A DNA stretch of 9,486 nt from Clostridiales bacterium UBA4653 (GCA_002405565.1 DHMB01000048.1:4283-13768), one strand, 5' to 3'. Counted from the first letter of the stretch, positions 1-6,788 are shown. Made by a program: numbers and translations. The notes: generated from the letters alone by a model not told the origin.

Positions 1-1773
1 AAGGGATTCCGCATAAAGAACAACGGTAACCTCGCGCTCAAGTACACCATCGCGCTCAACGGCGTTGTCGGCGACGCAAAGCTTCTTGAAGTCATAAGCT
101 TCTCGGTGGTCGACGCAAACGGCACGGAGATTGCACTCAACTCATTTGAAGGCAAGCTCGAAAACGCAAATCAGACAAGCGACGTTCTTTACCTCAAGGG
201 TAAAATGTCCGAAACGGCGGGCAACGACTACATGAAGCAGCAGCTTTCCGGCATTACAATCGTTGTTTACGCAACACAGCTCAATCACGAGTATGACTCA
301 AACGGCAATAAATACGACGAAGGCGCGGCAAATCCCACGTTCGTCGGCACGGCAGATGAACTCAAAGCCGCAATCGCGGAAGGAAAGAGCGTCCGCCTGA
401 CATCGAACATCGCCCTTGACAGTCAGCTCAATATCAGCCATGACCTCACGGTTTACGGCGACGGCTATTCTGTCATTTCCGGTTATCCCGTCAGCGTATC
501 GGCTGACGCAAACGTCACATTCAAGGACGTCAACTTCGCAAGCCCCGTAAACGCGAACAACAACGCGTCAAACCTTTATGCAAGCGGACTCAAGGGCAAG
601 CTCGTCATCGACGGCTGTAAGTTCTCCGGTTCTCAGTGGGACTGTGTTCAGGTTACGCCCGTTGAAGGCGCGGAAATCGTCGTAAACGGCTGTCAGTTCA
701 AAGCAGCAGCTGAAACGCAGAGATTTATACATATTCAGGCGGCTGATTTTTCCAATTCGAATGTCAAAGTCACTCTCACAAACAACTTCTTCGGCTCCGC
801 CAAAAATCTCAAAAACTCGATGATTGACCTTGACTATATCAACATAGACGGTATCGACTTCGGCGGAAACAACGTTTATACGGATATGAGCGGCGACATC
901 TACGTCTGCGGCCCCTCCGTGGACAGAACAATTGAATCGGCAGACGCCTATAAAAAGCTCGGTAGCATGCTCGTTCCGGATGGAGAAACCGTTACGGAAA
1001 TAAACGGCAACGTTTCTGTCGCGGCGGGTTCAAGCGTCTCCGTTGACTCAAACACAACAATTTCCGCAGGCGCGACAATCGCCGGCGCCGGCAAGGATAA
1101 ATCGACAATCAATGCCGATAAGGTCTCCGTCGGAAGCTCAGACGTAACAATTAAAGACGTAACAATCAAGGGCTCGGGCTCCGCCGGCGTAGGCGGCACG
1201 CTCAACATCAACGGCGCAAACACAACAATCGAAAACGTTGATTACATCGGCGACGGCAATATCGCCATCACGGTTTCCACAGGCGCAAGCAACAGCGGAA
1301 CGGTATTCAAAGGCACAAAGATAACAAAAGCTTTCCGCGGAATCCAGTTCTGGTCTCTCTCCGGAAACAGCGTCATTGACGACTGCGTTATTGACGTTGC
1401 AGGCTATACCTTCAATATCGACGCGGCAGTTTCTGGTTCGACGCTCACAATAAAGAATTCCACCCTCAACGGTTGGACATCTTACACAAGCGGCATTTCC
1501 CTTGTTTCCTTTGAAAACTGCAAGCTCGGTCTCAACGCTTATCAGTATCTCCGCCCGTATTCCGAAACGGTTATAAAGGATTGTGAATTCACATCTGCCG
1601 GCTATCAGCTCAGCGCAGGCGGCAGCGACGCATACACGATCACAATCACAAACTGCACAAAGAACGGCACAAAGATAACAGCGGAAAACGTTCAGTCTCT
1701 CCTGCTCGATATGGACGGCTGGAACACAAACGCAACGCTTATAGTTGACGGCACAACCGTTACACTCAACTGA
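1..1773 (+). CDS. Secreted surface protein, TasA/SipW-type domain plus parallel beta-helix (5' end missing)
   Basis: The frame is open from base 1 to a TGA at 1771-1773 (590 visible codons), so the start and any signal peptide lie outside the window; the ATG at 106 is internal. Visible residues 1 to about 105 (phrases NNGNLALKYTIALNG, GITIVVYATQ and DSNGNKYDE) resemble the C-terminal half of the TasA/camelysin-like beta-sandwich of Clostridia proteins annotated as SipW-dependent-type signal peptide-containing. From about residue 115 (TADELKAAIAEGKSVRLTSNI) to the end, short repeats rich in N, D, V, I, G and T, with recurring 'V.I.NC.F' and 'TIKDVTIKGSG' turns, indicate a right-handed pectate-lyase-like beta-helix. 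No LPXTG, choline-binding or transmembrane anchor follows. The role is inferred: an exported fibre-like or polysaccharide-contacting protein. No catalytic residues could be assigned. Codon use is strongly biased (CTC, AAC, GAC, ACA), which suggests high expression. Confidence 0.8.
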   Translation, partial: KGFRIKNNGNLALKYTIALNGVVGDAKLLEVISFSVVDANGTEIALNSFEGKLENANQTSDVLYLKGKMSETAGNDYMKQQLSGITIVVYATQLNHEYDSNGNKYDEGAANPTFVGTADELKAAIAEGKSVRLTSNIALDSQLNISHDLTVYGDGYSVISGYPVSVSADANVTFKDVNFASPVNANNNASNLYASGLKGKLVIDGCKFSGSQWDCVQVTPVEGAEIVVNGCQFKAAAETQRFIHIQAADFSNSNVKVTLTNNFFGSAKNLKNSMIDLDYINIDGIDFGGNNVYTDMSGDIYVCGPSVDRTIESADAYKKLGSMLVPDGETVTEINGNVSVAAGSSVSVDSNTTISAGATIAGAGKDKSTINADKVSVGSSDVTIKDVTIKGSGSAGVGGTLNINGANTTIENVDYIGDGNIAITVSTGASNSGTVFKGTKITKAFRGIQFWSLSGNSVIDDCVIDVAGYTFNIDAAVSGSTLTIKNSTLNGWTSYTSGISLVSFENCKLGLNAYQYLRPYSETVIKDCEFTSAGYQLSAGGSDAYTITITNCTKNGTKITAENVQSLLLDMDGWNTNATLIVDGTTVTLN

Positions 1774-1781
1774 TTTCTTCT

Positions 1782-1805
1782 CCTCTCCGCCTTCGGGCGG
1801 AGGGG
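1782..1805 (+). terminator. GC-rich hairpin with TTCG tetraloop after the surface-protein gene
   Basis: A 10-bp stem (1782-1791 with 1796-1805, one G-T pair) closes a TTCG tetraloop 8 bases after the stop codon. It lacks a T-run, and its last two bases overlap the next hairpin. It probably acts as a 3'-end stabiliser or pause element together with that terminator. Confidence 0.55.
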
Positions 1806-1848
1806 CAGACAAAGGGCATGAAAATTTTGTGCCCTTTGTCTGCCTTTT
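1804..1848 (+). terminator. Long intrinsic terminator of the surface-protein gene
   Basis: There is a perfect 15-bp inverted repeat (1804-1818 with 1830-1844) with an 11-base AT-rich loop, followed by TTTT at 1845-1848. Its position just after the stop codon supports termination of the rightward gene. The opposite strand has no T-run after the stem. Confidence 0.8.
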
Positions 1849-1919
1849 GCGCCGGGCTCCTGAATTCGTGGCGGCATAGCCGCAGGAAGGATGTTTTCTT
1901 CGAGCCCGCGCAATTGCGC
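1849..1919. repeat. Nested inverted repeats in an otherwise gene-free stretch
   Basis: Between the two terminators (1849-2019) there is no convincing gene. Bases 1849-1860 pair with 1902-1911 (GGGCTC/GAGCCC plus GCGC/GCGC, one bulged C). This stem encloses a 5-bp hairpin at 1871-1883 (GCGGC/GCCGC, loop ATA) and a weaker 4-bp one at 1886-1901. A 12-bp perfect palindrome centred on AATT (1908-1919) overlaps its end. This could be a three-way-junction RNA or a dispersed palindromic repeat. No known RNA family is recognised. Bases 1920-2010 show nothing further except two CTGTAAC repeats. Confidence 0.35.
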
Positions 1920-2015
1920 ATTTTGCGTCACGGCGGCGGACTCCGGCAATGGCTGCACTGTAACGGCAAACGCAAACGGCACGTGGACTGTAACAAAATA
2001 AATCAGATTCTCAAA

Positions 2016-2056
2016 ACCAAAAATCCCCGGGCAAATGCCCCGGGGATTTTGTTTTT
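2016..2056. terminator. Bidirectional intrinsic terminator between convergent genes
   Basis: A 12-bp perfect stem (2020-2031 with 2039-2050) closes a 7-base loop. It has T-rich tails in both directions: TTTTGTTTTTT on the plus strand, and the complement of AAAACCAAAAA on the minus strand. It lies 14 bases past the stop codon of the leftward flavodiiron gene, so it mainly ends that transcript and also blocks read-through from the left. Confidence 0.88.
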
Positions 2057-2069
2057 TGGATAAGCGGTA

Positions 2070-3221
2070 TCAGTCGCAGAGCTCTTTTGCCAGCTTTCCG
2101 AGCTCTTCCCTGTTCTTTTCCGTCAATGCGGAAAGCACGGTGACGGTTGTTTCCGTCCACGAGAGATTTTTGCAGCCTTCGAGCATACCGCGCATAACTT
2201 TTGCCGCAAGCGGCGCCCACGAGCCGTTTTCAATCAGTCCGACAGTGCGGTTTTTATAGCCGCGCTCGGAAAGACAATTGATAAACTCACGCATAGGCGG
2301 AAAAACGTCGCCGTTATACGTCAGCGAGGCAAGCACGAGCTTTCCGTAACGGAAGGCGTCCGCAACCGCGGCAGACATATCGCACCGCGCAAGGTCATAG
2401 ACAGAGACCTGCTCTCCGCCCGCACGAAGCTCATCCGCAAGAAGAAGCGCCGCATTTTTTGTGTTCCCGTAGACAGAGGCATATGCAATGCAGACCCCTT
2501 CGCTCTCAACCGAATACGACGACCAGACGTCATAAAGATTTATATAATAAGAAAGATTTTCGGAGAGAACGGGCCCGTGCAGAGGACAGATTATTTCTAT
2601 GTCAAGCGCCGCCGCCTTTTTGAGAAGCGACTGCACCTGCGCGCCGTATTTGCCGACAATGCCGATATAATATCTTCTCGCCTCGTCCGCCCATGGCTCG
2701 TCCGCGTCGAGCGCGCCGAACTTGCCGAAGCCGTCCGCCGAGAAGAGGACTTTGTCCTCCGAATCATACGTGACCATGACCTCCGGCCAATGAACCATCG
2801 GCGCAAAGACAAAATTGAGGGTGTGACGTCCGAGGGAGAGCGTCCCGCCGTTTTCGACGGTCAGCTTGCTCCGGCAAAGCCCCGCTCCGAAGAAATTATC
2901 AATCATTGCAAAGGTTTTTGCGTTTGCAACGACTGTCGCGGCGGGGTAAACGCGGAGAAAATCCGCAATGCCGGCGGAATGGTCTGGCTCCATATGCTGA
3001 ATGACGAGATAATCGGGCGAGCGACCGTCAAGCGCCGCCGAGAGCTTTGAAAGCCATTCGTCCGTAAAGCCCGCGTCGACCGTATCCATAACGGCAATCT
3101 TTTCGTCCGTTATCACATATGAATTATATGCCATGCCGTGCGGCACCTTATACTGACCCTCAAAGAGGTCTGTTTTATAATCGTTTACGCCGATGTATTT
3201 TATATCGTTTGTTATGTTCAT
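2070..3221 (-). CDS. fprA: Flavodiiron protein (class A, FprA-type O2/NO reductase)
   Basis: A cytoplasmic enzyme of 383 residues. This family reduces O2 to water or NO to N2O with electrons usually delivered by rubredoxin. The N-terminal metallo-beta-lactamase-like domain (about 1-245) has the full diiron ligand set: H76-x-E78-x-D80-H81 (HMEPDH), H144 in VHWPEVM, D163 in SADGFGKFG and H225 in CPLHGP. The C-terminal flavodoxin domain (about 251-383) has the FMN phosphate loop around ASVYGNTK (258-265) and the conserved TYNGDVFPPM and ENGSWAP segments. There is no fused rubredoxin or flavin-reductase domain, and the length is that of a class A core. The start is supported by AGGA 11 bases upstream. 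It is divergent from the MATE gene and has its own promoter with a Fur-type palindrome beside it. Its substrate preference (O2 or NO) cannot be read from the sequence. Confidence 0.95.
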   Translation of the reverse strand: MNITNDIKYIGVNDYKTDLFEGQYKVPHGMAYNSYVITDEKIAVMDTVDAGFTDEWLSKLSAALDGRSPDYLVIQHMEPDHSAGIADFLRVYPAATVVANAKTFAMIDNFFGAGLCRSKLTVENGGTLSLGRHTLNFVFAPMVHWPEVMVTYDSEDKVLFSADGFGKFGALDADEPWADEARRYYIGIVGKYGAQVQSLLKKAAALDIEIICPLHGPVLSENLSYYINLYDVWSSYSVESEGVCIAYASVYGNTKNAALLLADELRAGGEQVSVYDLARCDMSAAVADAFRYGKLVLASLTYNGDVFPPMREFINCLSERGYKNRTVGLIENGSWAPLAAKVMRGMLEGCKNLSWTETTVTVLSALTEKNREELGKLAKELCD

Positions 3222-3260
3222 GAGCTTTTATATCCTTTGCGATTTGTTTTTTCGCCATAA

Positions 3261-3289
3261 AGTATAACAGGTTTTGCGGCGGTTGTCAA
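3261..3289 (-). promoter_or_regulatory. Sigma-A promoter of the flavodiiron gene
   Basis: Read on the minus strand, TTGACA (3289-3284) is followed by a 17-base spacer and TATACT (3266-3261). The predicted start near 3254 gives a leader of about 33 bases. A perfect -35 and optimal spacing suggest strong basal activity, consistent with a need for repression. Confidence 0.88.
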
Positions 3290-3294
3290 GTGGT

Positions 3295-3313
3295 AATGAT
3301 AATTATTATCATT
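3295..3313. promoter_or_regulatory. Fur-family operator (perfect 9-1-9 palindrome)
   Basis: AATGATAAT-T-ATTATCATT is a perfect palindrome. Its core at 3297-3311 equals the 7-1-7 Fur box described for Bacillus subtilis (TGATAATNATTATCA). It differs from the PerR consensus (TTATAATNATTATAA) at one position in each half. It sits 5 bp upstream of the flavodiiron -35, centred near -50. The divergent MATE promoter is more than 100 bp away, so the flavodiiron gene is the likely target. Whether Fur, PerR or Zur binds is inference. Confidence 0.75.
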
Positions 3314-3418
3314 TTATTCGTAAAAGTGGAAACCCGATCGGCAGAAATTTTTCGCCGCTCTGTAAAACTTTCTTACTCATCGCAGGCAGACGGGCACGAT
3401 TTTTATTGAAAATGCCCT

Positions 3419-3447
3419 TTGAAATTTCCTTTTGAAAATGCTATAAT
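3419..3447 (+). promoter_or_regulatory. Sigma-A promoter of the MATE gene
   Basis: TTGAAA (3419-3424), a 17-base spacer and TATAAT (3442-3447). Transcription would start near 3453-3455, exactly where the first leader hairpin begins. This gives a compact leader of about 70 bases. Confidence 0.88.
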
Positions 3448-3452
3448 GAGGT

Positions 3453-3509
3453 AGTTGCGTAGCAGAAATGCGTAAGTCCGGACGTCGGGCTTGCGCATTA
3501 TTTTTTTAC
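3453..3509 (+). ncRNA. Candidate guanidine-IV (mepA motif) riboswitch leader
   Basis: The leader can fold in two exclusive ways. In one, 3455-3461 pairs with 3469-3475 (TTGCGTA/TGCGTAA with two G-U pairs, loop GCAGAAA), leaving CCGGACG free. In the other, 3467-3479 pairs with 3487-3499 to form the terminator. Bases 3469-3475 are shared, so the first hairpin acts as an anti-terminator. Guanidine-IV riboswitches are known from Clostridia upstream of MATE (mepA) genes and work by ligand-induced anti-termination in a short two-hairpin leader. Gene type, lineage, size and mechanism fit. The class assignment is from memory of the family and was not aligned to a covariance model; a different ligand or a protein-controlled attenuator remains possible. 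Confidence 0.55.
3467..3507 (+). terminator. Intrinsic terminator inside the MATE leader (attenuator)
   Basis: A 13-bp stem (3467-3479 with 3487-3499, three G-U pairs) closes a GGACGTC loop, followed by an A and seven T's (3501-3507). It ends three bases before the GGAGG ribosome binding site at 3510-3514. A terminator at this place, between promoter and start codon, implies conditional read-through. Confidence 0.9.
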
Positions 3510-3522
3510 GGAGGTATCATAT

Positions 3523-4950
3523 ATGGAGCAATCACAAAATTTCCTCGCCACGGAAAACGTCGGGGGACTTATGCGAAAGTATGCCGTTCCCTGCGTCATT
3601 TCCCTGCTTGTCGGCGCGCTTTATAACATCGTCGACCAGATTTTCATCGCAAACGCAAGCTATCTCGGCTCATACGGAAACGCCGCAAACACGGTGGTTT
3701 TTCCGCTGACGGTTATCGCGCTCGGTATCGCGGTCTGCTTTGGAGACGGTTGCTGCGCCATGGTCAGCGGGCTCCTCGGCGAGGGGAAAAAGGATGAAGC
3801 AAAACATTCCGTCGGCAACGCGATTCTTCTGACGGTTGCCGCGGGCTGTGTTCTGACTGTCCTTTACCTTGTTTTTGACGACGCTTTGATTACTGTTTTC
3901 GGCGGTCGCGTCAATGCAGAGACTTTTAAGCTTTCAAAGGAGTATTTCTTTTATATCACGCTCGGAATCCCGTTTTATATGTTCGGGCAGGCAATGAATC
4001 CCGTCATCCGTGCGGACGGAAGCCCGAAATTCGCAATGGTTTCAACGCTTGCCGGCGCGCTCGCAAACGTTATACTCGATCCGATCTTCATTTTCGTTTT
4101 CAGATGGGGCATGATGGGCGCCGCCGTTGCAACGGTCATTGGTCAGGTGCTGACGGCGGTTCTGGCAGTTCTGTATCTGTTCCGCACAAAGAGCGTAAAG
4201 CTCGACAAGGCGTCGTTTGCTCCGAAAAAGAGCGTCATCGGGCGGATTGTTTCGCTCGGACTTTGCAGCTTTCTTGCGCAGATCTCGCTTGTTGCGGCAA
4301 TGGCGGCAATCAATAATATGCTCCGAAAATACGGTGCGCAGGATCCTGTTTTCGGGCAGGAGCAGTATGCGCAGATACCGATGGCTGTTGTCGGAATTGT
4401 GATGAAGTTCTTCCAGATTGTAATTTCGGTTGTCATCGGTATGGCGGCGGGATGTATTCCGATTGTCGGTTTCAATATGGGCGCAAAGCGTCCGGAGAGG
4501 GTGAAAAAGCTGTTCACAACACTCCTCGTTTCCGAAGCCGTGCTCGGCGCAATCGCGCTTGTAATCGTTGAATTTTTCCCGAATGCGCTCATCGGCATTT
4601 TCGGGGCAAAAAACGAGAGCGTATACTATACGGAGTTTGCAGTTCGGGCATTCCGCATTTATCTTTGTATGATGATACTTGCCTGCGTCAACAAAGCGAC
4701 GTTCATCTTCCTTCAGGCAATGGGAAAAGCCGTTGAGTCAACGCTGCTTTCGATGGTTCGCGAGATTGTGTTCGGCGTCGGGCTTGCGTTGCTCCTGCCG
4801 CTGTTTTTCGGGCTGGACGGCGTTCTTTATTCAATGCCCGCCTCCGATATTCTGACGGCGGTTATATCCGCGGTCATCATTTCAAAGACTTATCGGCAAT
4901 TAAGCCGGGCGGCAAAGTCCGAGCCGAAAAGCTCCGCAGAGCCTGCCTGA
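3523..4950 (+). CDS. mepA: MATE-family multidrug/cation efflux transporter, MepA-like
   Basis: A 475-residue inner-membrane protein with about 12 hydrophobic segments in two homologous six-helix halves, typical of drug/Na+ or drug/H+ antiporters of the MATE family. The N-terminal LMRKYAVPCVISLLVGALYNIVDQIFIA is the usual first-helix signature. R163-ADGSPKFAM and the NVILDPIFIFVF segment (182-193) match the conserved region of the first half; the second half starts near residue 240. The start is fixed by GGAGG at 3510-3514, eight bases upstream. The C-terminus carries a short hydrophilic tail (SRAAKSEPKSSAEPA). The substrate is not visible in the protein. The attenuated leader suggests induction by a small molecule; guanidinium-type compounds are the leading guess. 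The MepA subfamily assignment rests on overall resemblance. The gene is transcribed alone and followed by a terminator. Confidence 0.9.
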   Translation: MEQSQNFLATENVGGLMRKYAVPCVISLLVGALYNIVDQIFIANASYLGSYGNAANTVVFPLTVIALGIAVCFGDGCCAMVSGLLGEGKKDEAKHSVGNAILLTVAAGCVLTVLYLVFDDALITVFGGRVNAETFKLSKEYFFYITLGIPFYMFGQAMNPVIRADGSPKFAMVSTLAGALANVILDPIFIFVFRWGMMGAAVATVIGQVLTAVLAVLYLFRTKSVKLDKASFAPKKSVIGRIVSLGLCSFLAQISLVAAMAAINNMLRKYGAQDPVFGQEQYAQIPMAVVGIVMKFFQIVISVVIGMAAGCIPIVGFNMGAKRPERVKKLFTTLLVSEAVLGAIALVIVEFFPNALIGIFGAKNESVYYTEFAVRAFRIYLCMMILACVNKATFIFLQAMGKAVESTLLSMVREIVFGVGLALLLPLFFGLDGVLYSMPASDILTAVISAVIISKTYRQLSRAAKSEPKSSAEPA

Positions 4951-4976
4951 CGGAGCGCGACCAACATAAAAATCAG

Positions 4977-5012
4977 AAGGCAGAAGAGAAAATCGCTCTT
5001 CTGCCTTGAATT
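4977..5012 (+). terminator. Terminator after the MATE gene
   Basis: A perfect 12-bp stem (4977-4988 with 4996-5007) with a 7-base loop, then GAATTTT. It starts 26 bases past the stop codon. The A-rich flank on the left (ATAAAAATC) gives partial terminator character on the minus strand too. Confidence 0.82.
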
Positions 5013-5063
5013 TTGTCAACTGTAACGCATGCGCTCACTTGCGCGGGCGTCGCCCCCGCTCGA

Positions 5064-5092
5064 TTGACAAGGCTTTGATTTCGTGATACAAT
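5064..5092 (+). promoter_or_regulatory. Sigma-A promoter of the alkyltransferase/HD operon
   Basis: TTGACA (5064-5069), a 17-base spacer and TACAAT (5087-5092). The predicted start near 5099 gives a leader of about 40 bases. No operator or attenuator is evident. Confidence 0.85.
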
Positions 5093-5137
5093 AAATTCAG
5101 GCAAAACGTCATTTTCAATAATTTTCCGAGGTGTAAA

Positions 5138-5671
5138 ATGACTTACATTCAGCATTACAGTTCCCCGCTCGGCGGAATTCTGCTCGCGGCGGACGAAACC
5201 GGACTTATTGGACTCTGGTTTGACGGGCAGAAATATTTTGCGCGCGACCTGCCGTCAGAATGTGCAGAAAAGGAAACGCCGATACTTGCGGAAGCCATGC
5301 GCTGGCTTGATATTTATTTCAGCGGGAAAGAGCCGGATTTTCTGCCGCCGCTGCACCCCGTCGGCTCTCCGTTCCGGCAGGAGGTATGGAAAATCCTTTT
5401 GCAGATTCCTTACGGCAAGACCGTTACGTACGGTGACATTTCAAAACAGCTTGCAAAGGGAGCGGGACTTGAAAGAATGTCCGCGCAGGCGGTCGGCGGC
5501 GCCGTCGGGCATAATGAAATTTCAATCATTATTCCCTGTCATCGCGTGGTCGGGACAAACGGCAGTCTGACGGGATATGCGGGCGGGATTGACAGAAAAA
5601 TCAAACTGCTTGAACTTGAAAAAACCGATATGAGCCGACTTTTCGTTCCGAAAAAAGGTACGGCACTTTGA
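5138..5671 (+). CDS. ogt: Methylated-DNA--[protein]-cysteine S-methyltransferase (Ogt-type)
   Basis: A suicide DNA-repair protein (177 residues) that transfers alkyl groups from O6-alkylguanine, and less well O4-alkylthymine, to its own cysteine. The active site IIPCHRVVG has the acceptor at C134. The preceding DNA-binding region (PYGKTVTYGDISKQL, then SAQAVGGAVGHNEIS, about 91-129) and the following GSLTGYAGGIDRKIKLLELE match the Ogt/MGMT C-terminal domain. Residues 1-75 are the variable N-terminal domain with no Ada-type zinc cysteines. The position taken by the helix-turn-helix arginine finger in human MGMT (AARAVGG) is Q117 here, a variant I believe is common in clostridial homologues. 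The start is supported by GAGG at 5128-5131, six bases upstream. It is the first gene of a unit with the HD gene, 13 bases downstream. Confidence 0.96.
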   Translation: MTYIQHYSSPLGGILLAADETGLIGLWFDGQKYFARDLPSECAEKETPILAEAMRWLDIYFSGKEPDFLPPLHPVGSPFRQEVWKILLQIPYGKTVTYGDISKQLAKGAGLERMSAQAVGGAVGHNEISIIIPCHRVVGTNGSLTGYAGGIDRKIKLLELEKTDMSRLFVPKKGTAL

Positions 5672-5684
5672 AAGGAGAAAACGT

Positions 5685-6173
5685 ATGAAAATTTCTGAGG
5701 CAATTGAAAAAATGATTGCCCGTTGTAACGGCAACCTGCATGATATCAATCATTTCCTCAAGGTATGGGCATTTGCCAGAAACATCGGCGAGCAGGAAGG
5801 ACTTGACGCACTCACGCAGGAGACGCTTGAACTGACGGCGGTTGTGCATGATATTTCCTGTCCGCTCTGCCGCGAGAAATACGGCAATGTGGACGGAAAA
5901 AATCAGGAAAAGGAAAGTGCGCCGCTTGTGGAAGCGTTTTTTGCGGGCGAGAACTGCAATGCGGACGTTAAGCGCATTTCGTGGCTCGTCTGTCATCATC
6001 ACACATATACGGATGTAGACGGCATGGATCATCGGATACTGCTCGAAGCGGATTTTCTGGTCAACGCAGGCGAGGGCGGTTATTCGAGGGAGACGATTGA
6101 AAACGCGAAAAAGCAATTTTTCCGCACCGCCGCAGGACTCCGCCTTCTGGACAGTATATATCTGAGAGATTGA
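5685..6173 (+). CDS. HD-domain phosphohydrolase, substrate unknown
   Basis: A cytoplasmic protein of 162 residues with the complete HD metal-binding pattern: H23 (DINHFLKV), H55-D56 (AVVHDISC), H104-H106 (VCHHHTY) and D123 (LLEADFLVN). The segment EKYGNVDGKNQEKES after the HD pair and the spacing fit small stand-alone HD hydrolases that act on phosphate esters or nucleotides; the substrate cannot be told from sequence. AGGAG at 5673-5677 lies seven bases before the ATG. The 13-base gap after the alkyltransferase gene, with no promoter or terminator, indicates co-transcription. A role linked to nucleotide or DNA damage is only suggested by that pairing. Several cysteines (C14, C59, C62, C91, C103) are scattered, without a clear zinc motif. 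Confidence 0.85.
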   Translation: MKISEAIEKMIARCNGNLHDINHFLKVWAFARNIGEQEGLDALTQETLELTAVVHDISCPLCREKYGNVDGKNQEKESAPLVEAFFAGENCNADVKRISWLVCHHHTYTDVDGMDHRILLEADFLVNAGEGGYSRETIENAKKQFFRTAAGLRLLDSIYLRD

Positions 6174-6211
6174 AGCGCATTGAATGTCGGTGCTCCGGTA
6201 TTGGATCAGGT

Positions 6212-6217
6212 TATAAT
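6212..6217 (+). promoter_or_regulatory. Possible -10 element for the lipoprotein gene
   Basis: TATAAT lies 36 bases before the start codon, but no convincing -35 hexamer lies 16-18 bases upstream and there is no extended TGN motif. It is either a weak or activator-dependent promoter, or the gene is read from the upstream operon across the 79-base gap, which holds no terminator. Confidence 0.4.
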
Positions 6218-6252
6218 ATTATTGCGACAGAACGGAATTTGAGGAGGCATTT

Positions 6253-6747
6253 ATGAAAAAAAGCATTGCGTTATTTTTGGCGTGCGGTATCGTATTGACC
6301 GCGCTTTTGCTTACAGGCTGTCAGACGTCAGGCAGCGGTGACGAGAAAGAGCAAACCGCACGAACGGTTATTGAGCTGAACGAAAATAATTATTGGAAAT
6401 ACTTTGCCGTCAGCTATGACATGAATGACTTAAAGGCGGGCGGAAAAGGTCGGTTTAGTTATGATATCGAAGGCGTTCTCGATTATGCACTGTATGAGGA
6501 CGTTGTATTTACATTTGAAGTCAGTTATTATAAAGACGGTCAAAAGGAAGAGGATTATCAAAGCTATACAATGAAGATCGGCTGCAATGCCGCAGGAAAC
6601 GCAAAATTTGAAACCAATCATCTCGGTCTTACCAATGTAACAGTTGGAAAGTGGCTCGACACAGACGACGAGCTTGTCAGCCTTGAAAACTACAATTGGA
6701 AGGTGCATTTTCTTTCCGTTGAGGGAAAAGTGATTTATACTCAATAA
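6253..6747 (+). CDS. Small exported lipoprotein of unknown function
   Basis: A 164-residue protein with a classical lipoprotein signal: positively charged MKK, a hydrophobic core (I5-L20) and the lipobox L20-T21-G22-C23, predicting lipidation at C23 and anchoring to the outer face of the membrane. A short Ser/Gly/Glu linker (about 24-36) is followed by an about 125-residue domain with alternating polar and hydrophobic stretches (FSYDIEGVLDYALYEDVVFTFEVSYY and NWKVHFLSVEGKVIYT). This suggests an all-beta, immunoglobulin-like fold. I recognise no family and no catalytic motif. GGAGG at 6243-6247 is five bases before the ATG. It stands alone or at the end of the alkyltransferase/HD unit and is followed by a strong terminator. 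Confidence 0.8.
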   Translation: MKKSIALFLACGIVLTALLLTGCQTSGSGDEKEQTARTVIELNENNYWKYFAVSYDMNDLKAGGKGRFSYDIEGVLDYALYEDVVFTFEVSYYKDGQKEEDYQSYTMKIGCNAAGNAKFETNHLGLTNVTVGKWLDTDDELVSLENYNWKVHFLSVEGKVIYTQ

Positions 6748-6788
6748 CACAACGAATTACGTTCTTCCGAACCATCATCATAATCACC

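Noticed and set aside
1138..1812. Long open frame (224 codons) on the minus strand opposite the surface-protein gene
   Set aside because: Its composition (many C, V and R) is an antisense shadow of the biased codon use of the plus-strand gene; it has no ribosome binding site and crosses the terminator hairpin.
1818..2063. Plus-strand open frame of 81 codons in the intergenic gap
   Set aside because: It starts in the loop of one terminator and ends past another, with no ribosome binding site and no recognisable protein features.
2577..3050. Plus-strand open frame of 157 codons within the flavodiiron region
   Set aside because: It lies wholly antisense to a gene with complete metal-ligand motifs and has no family features.
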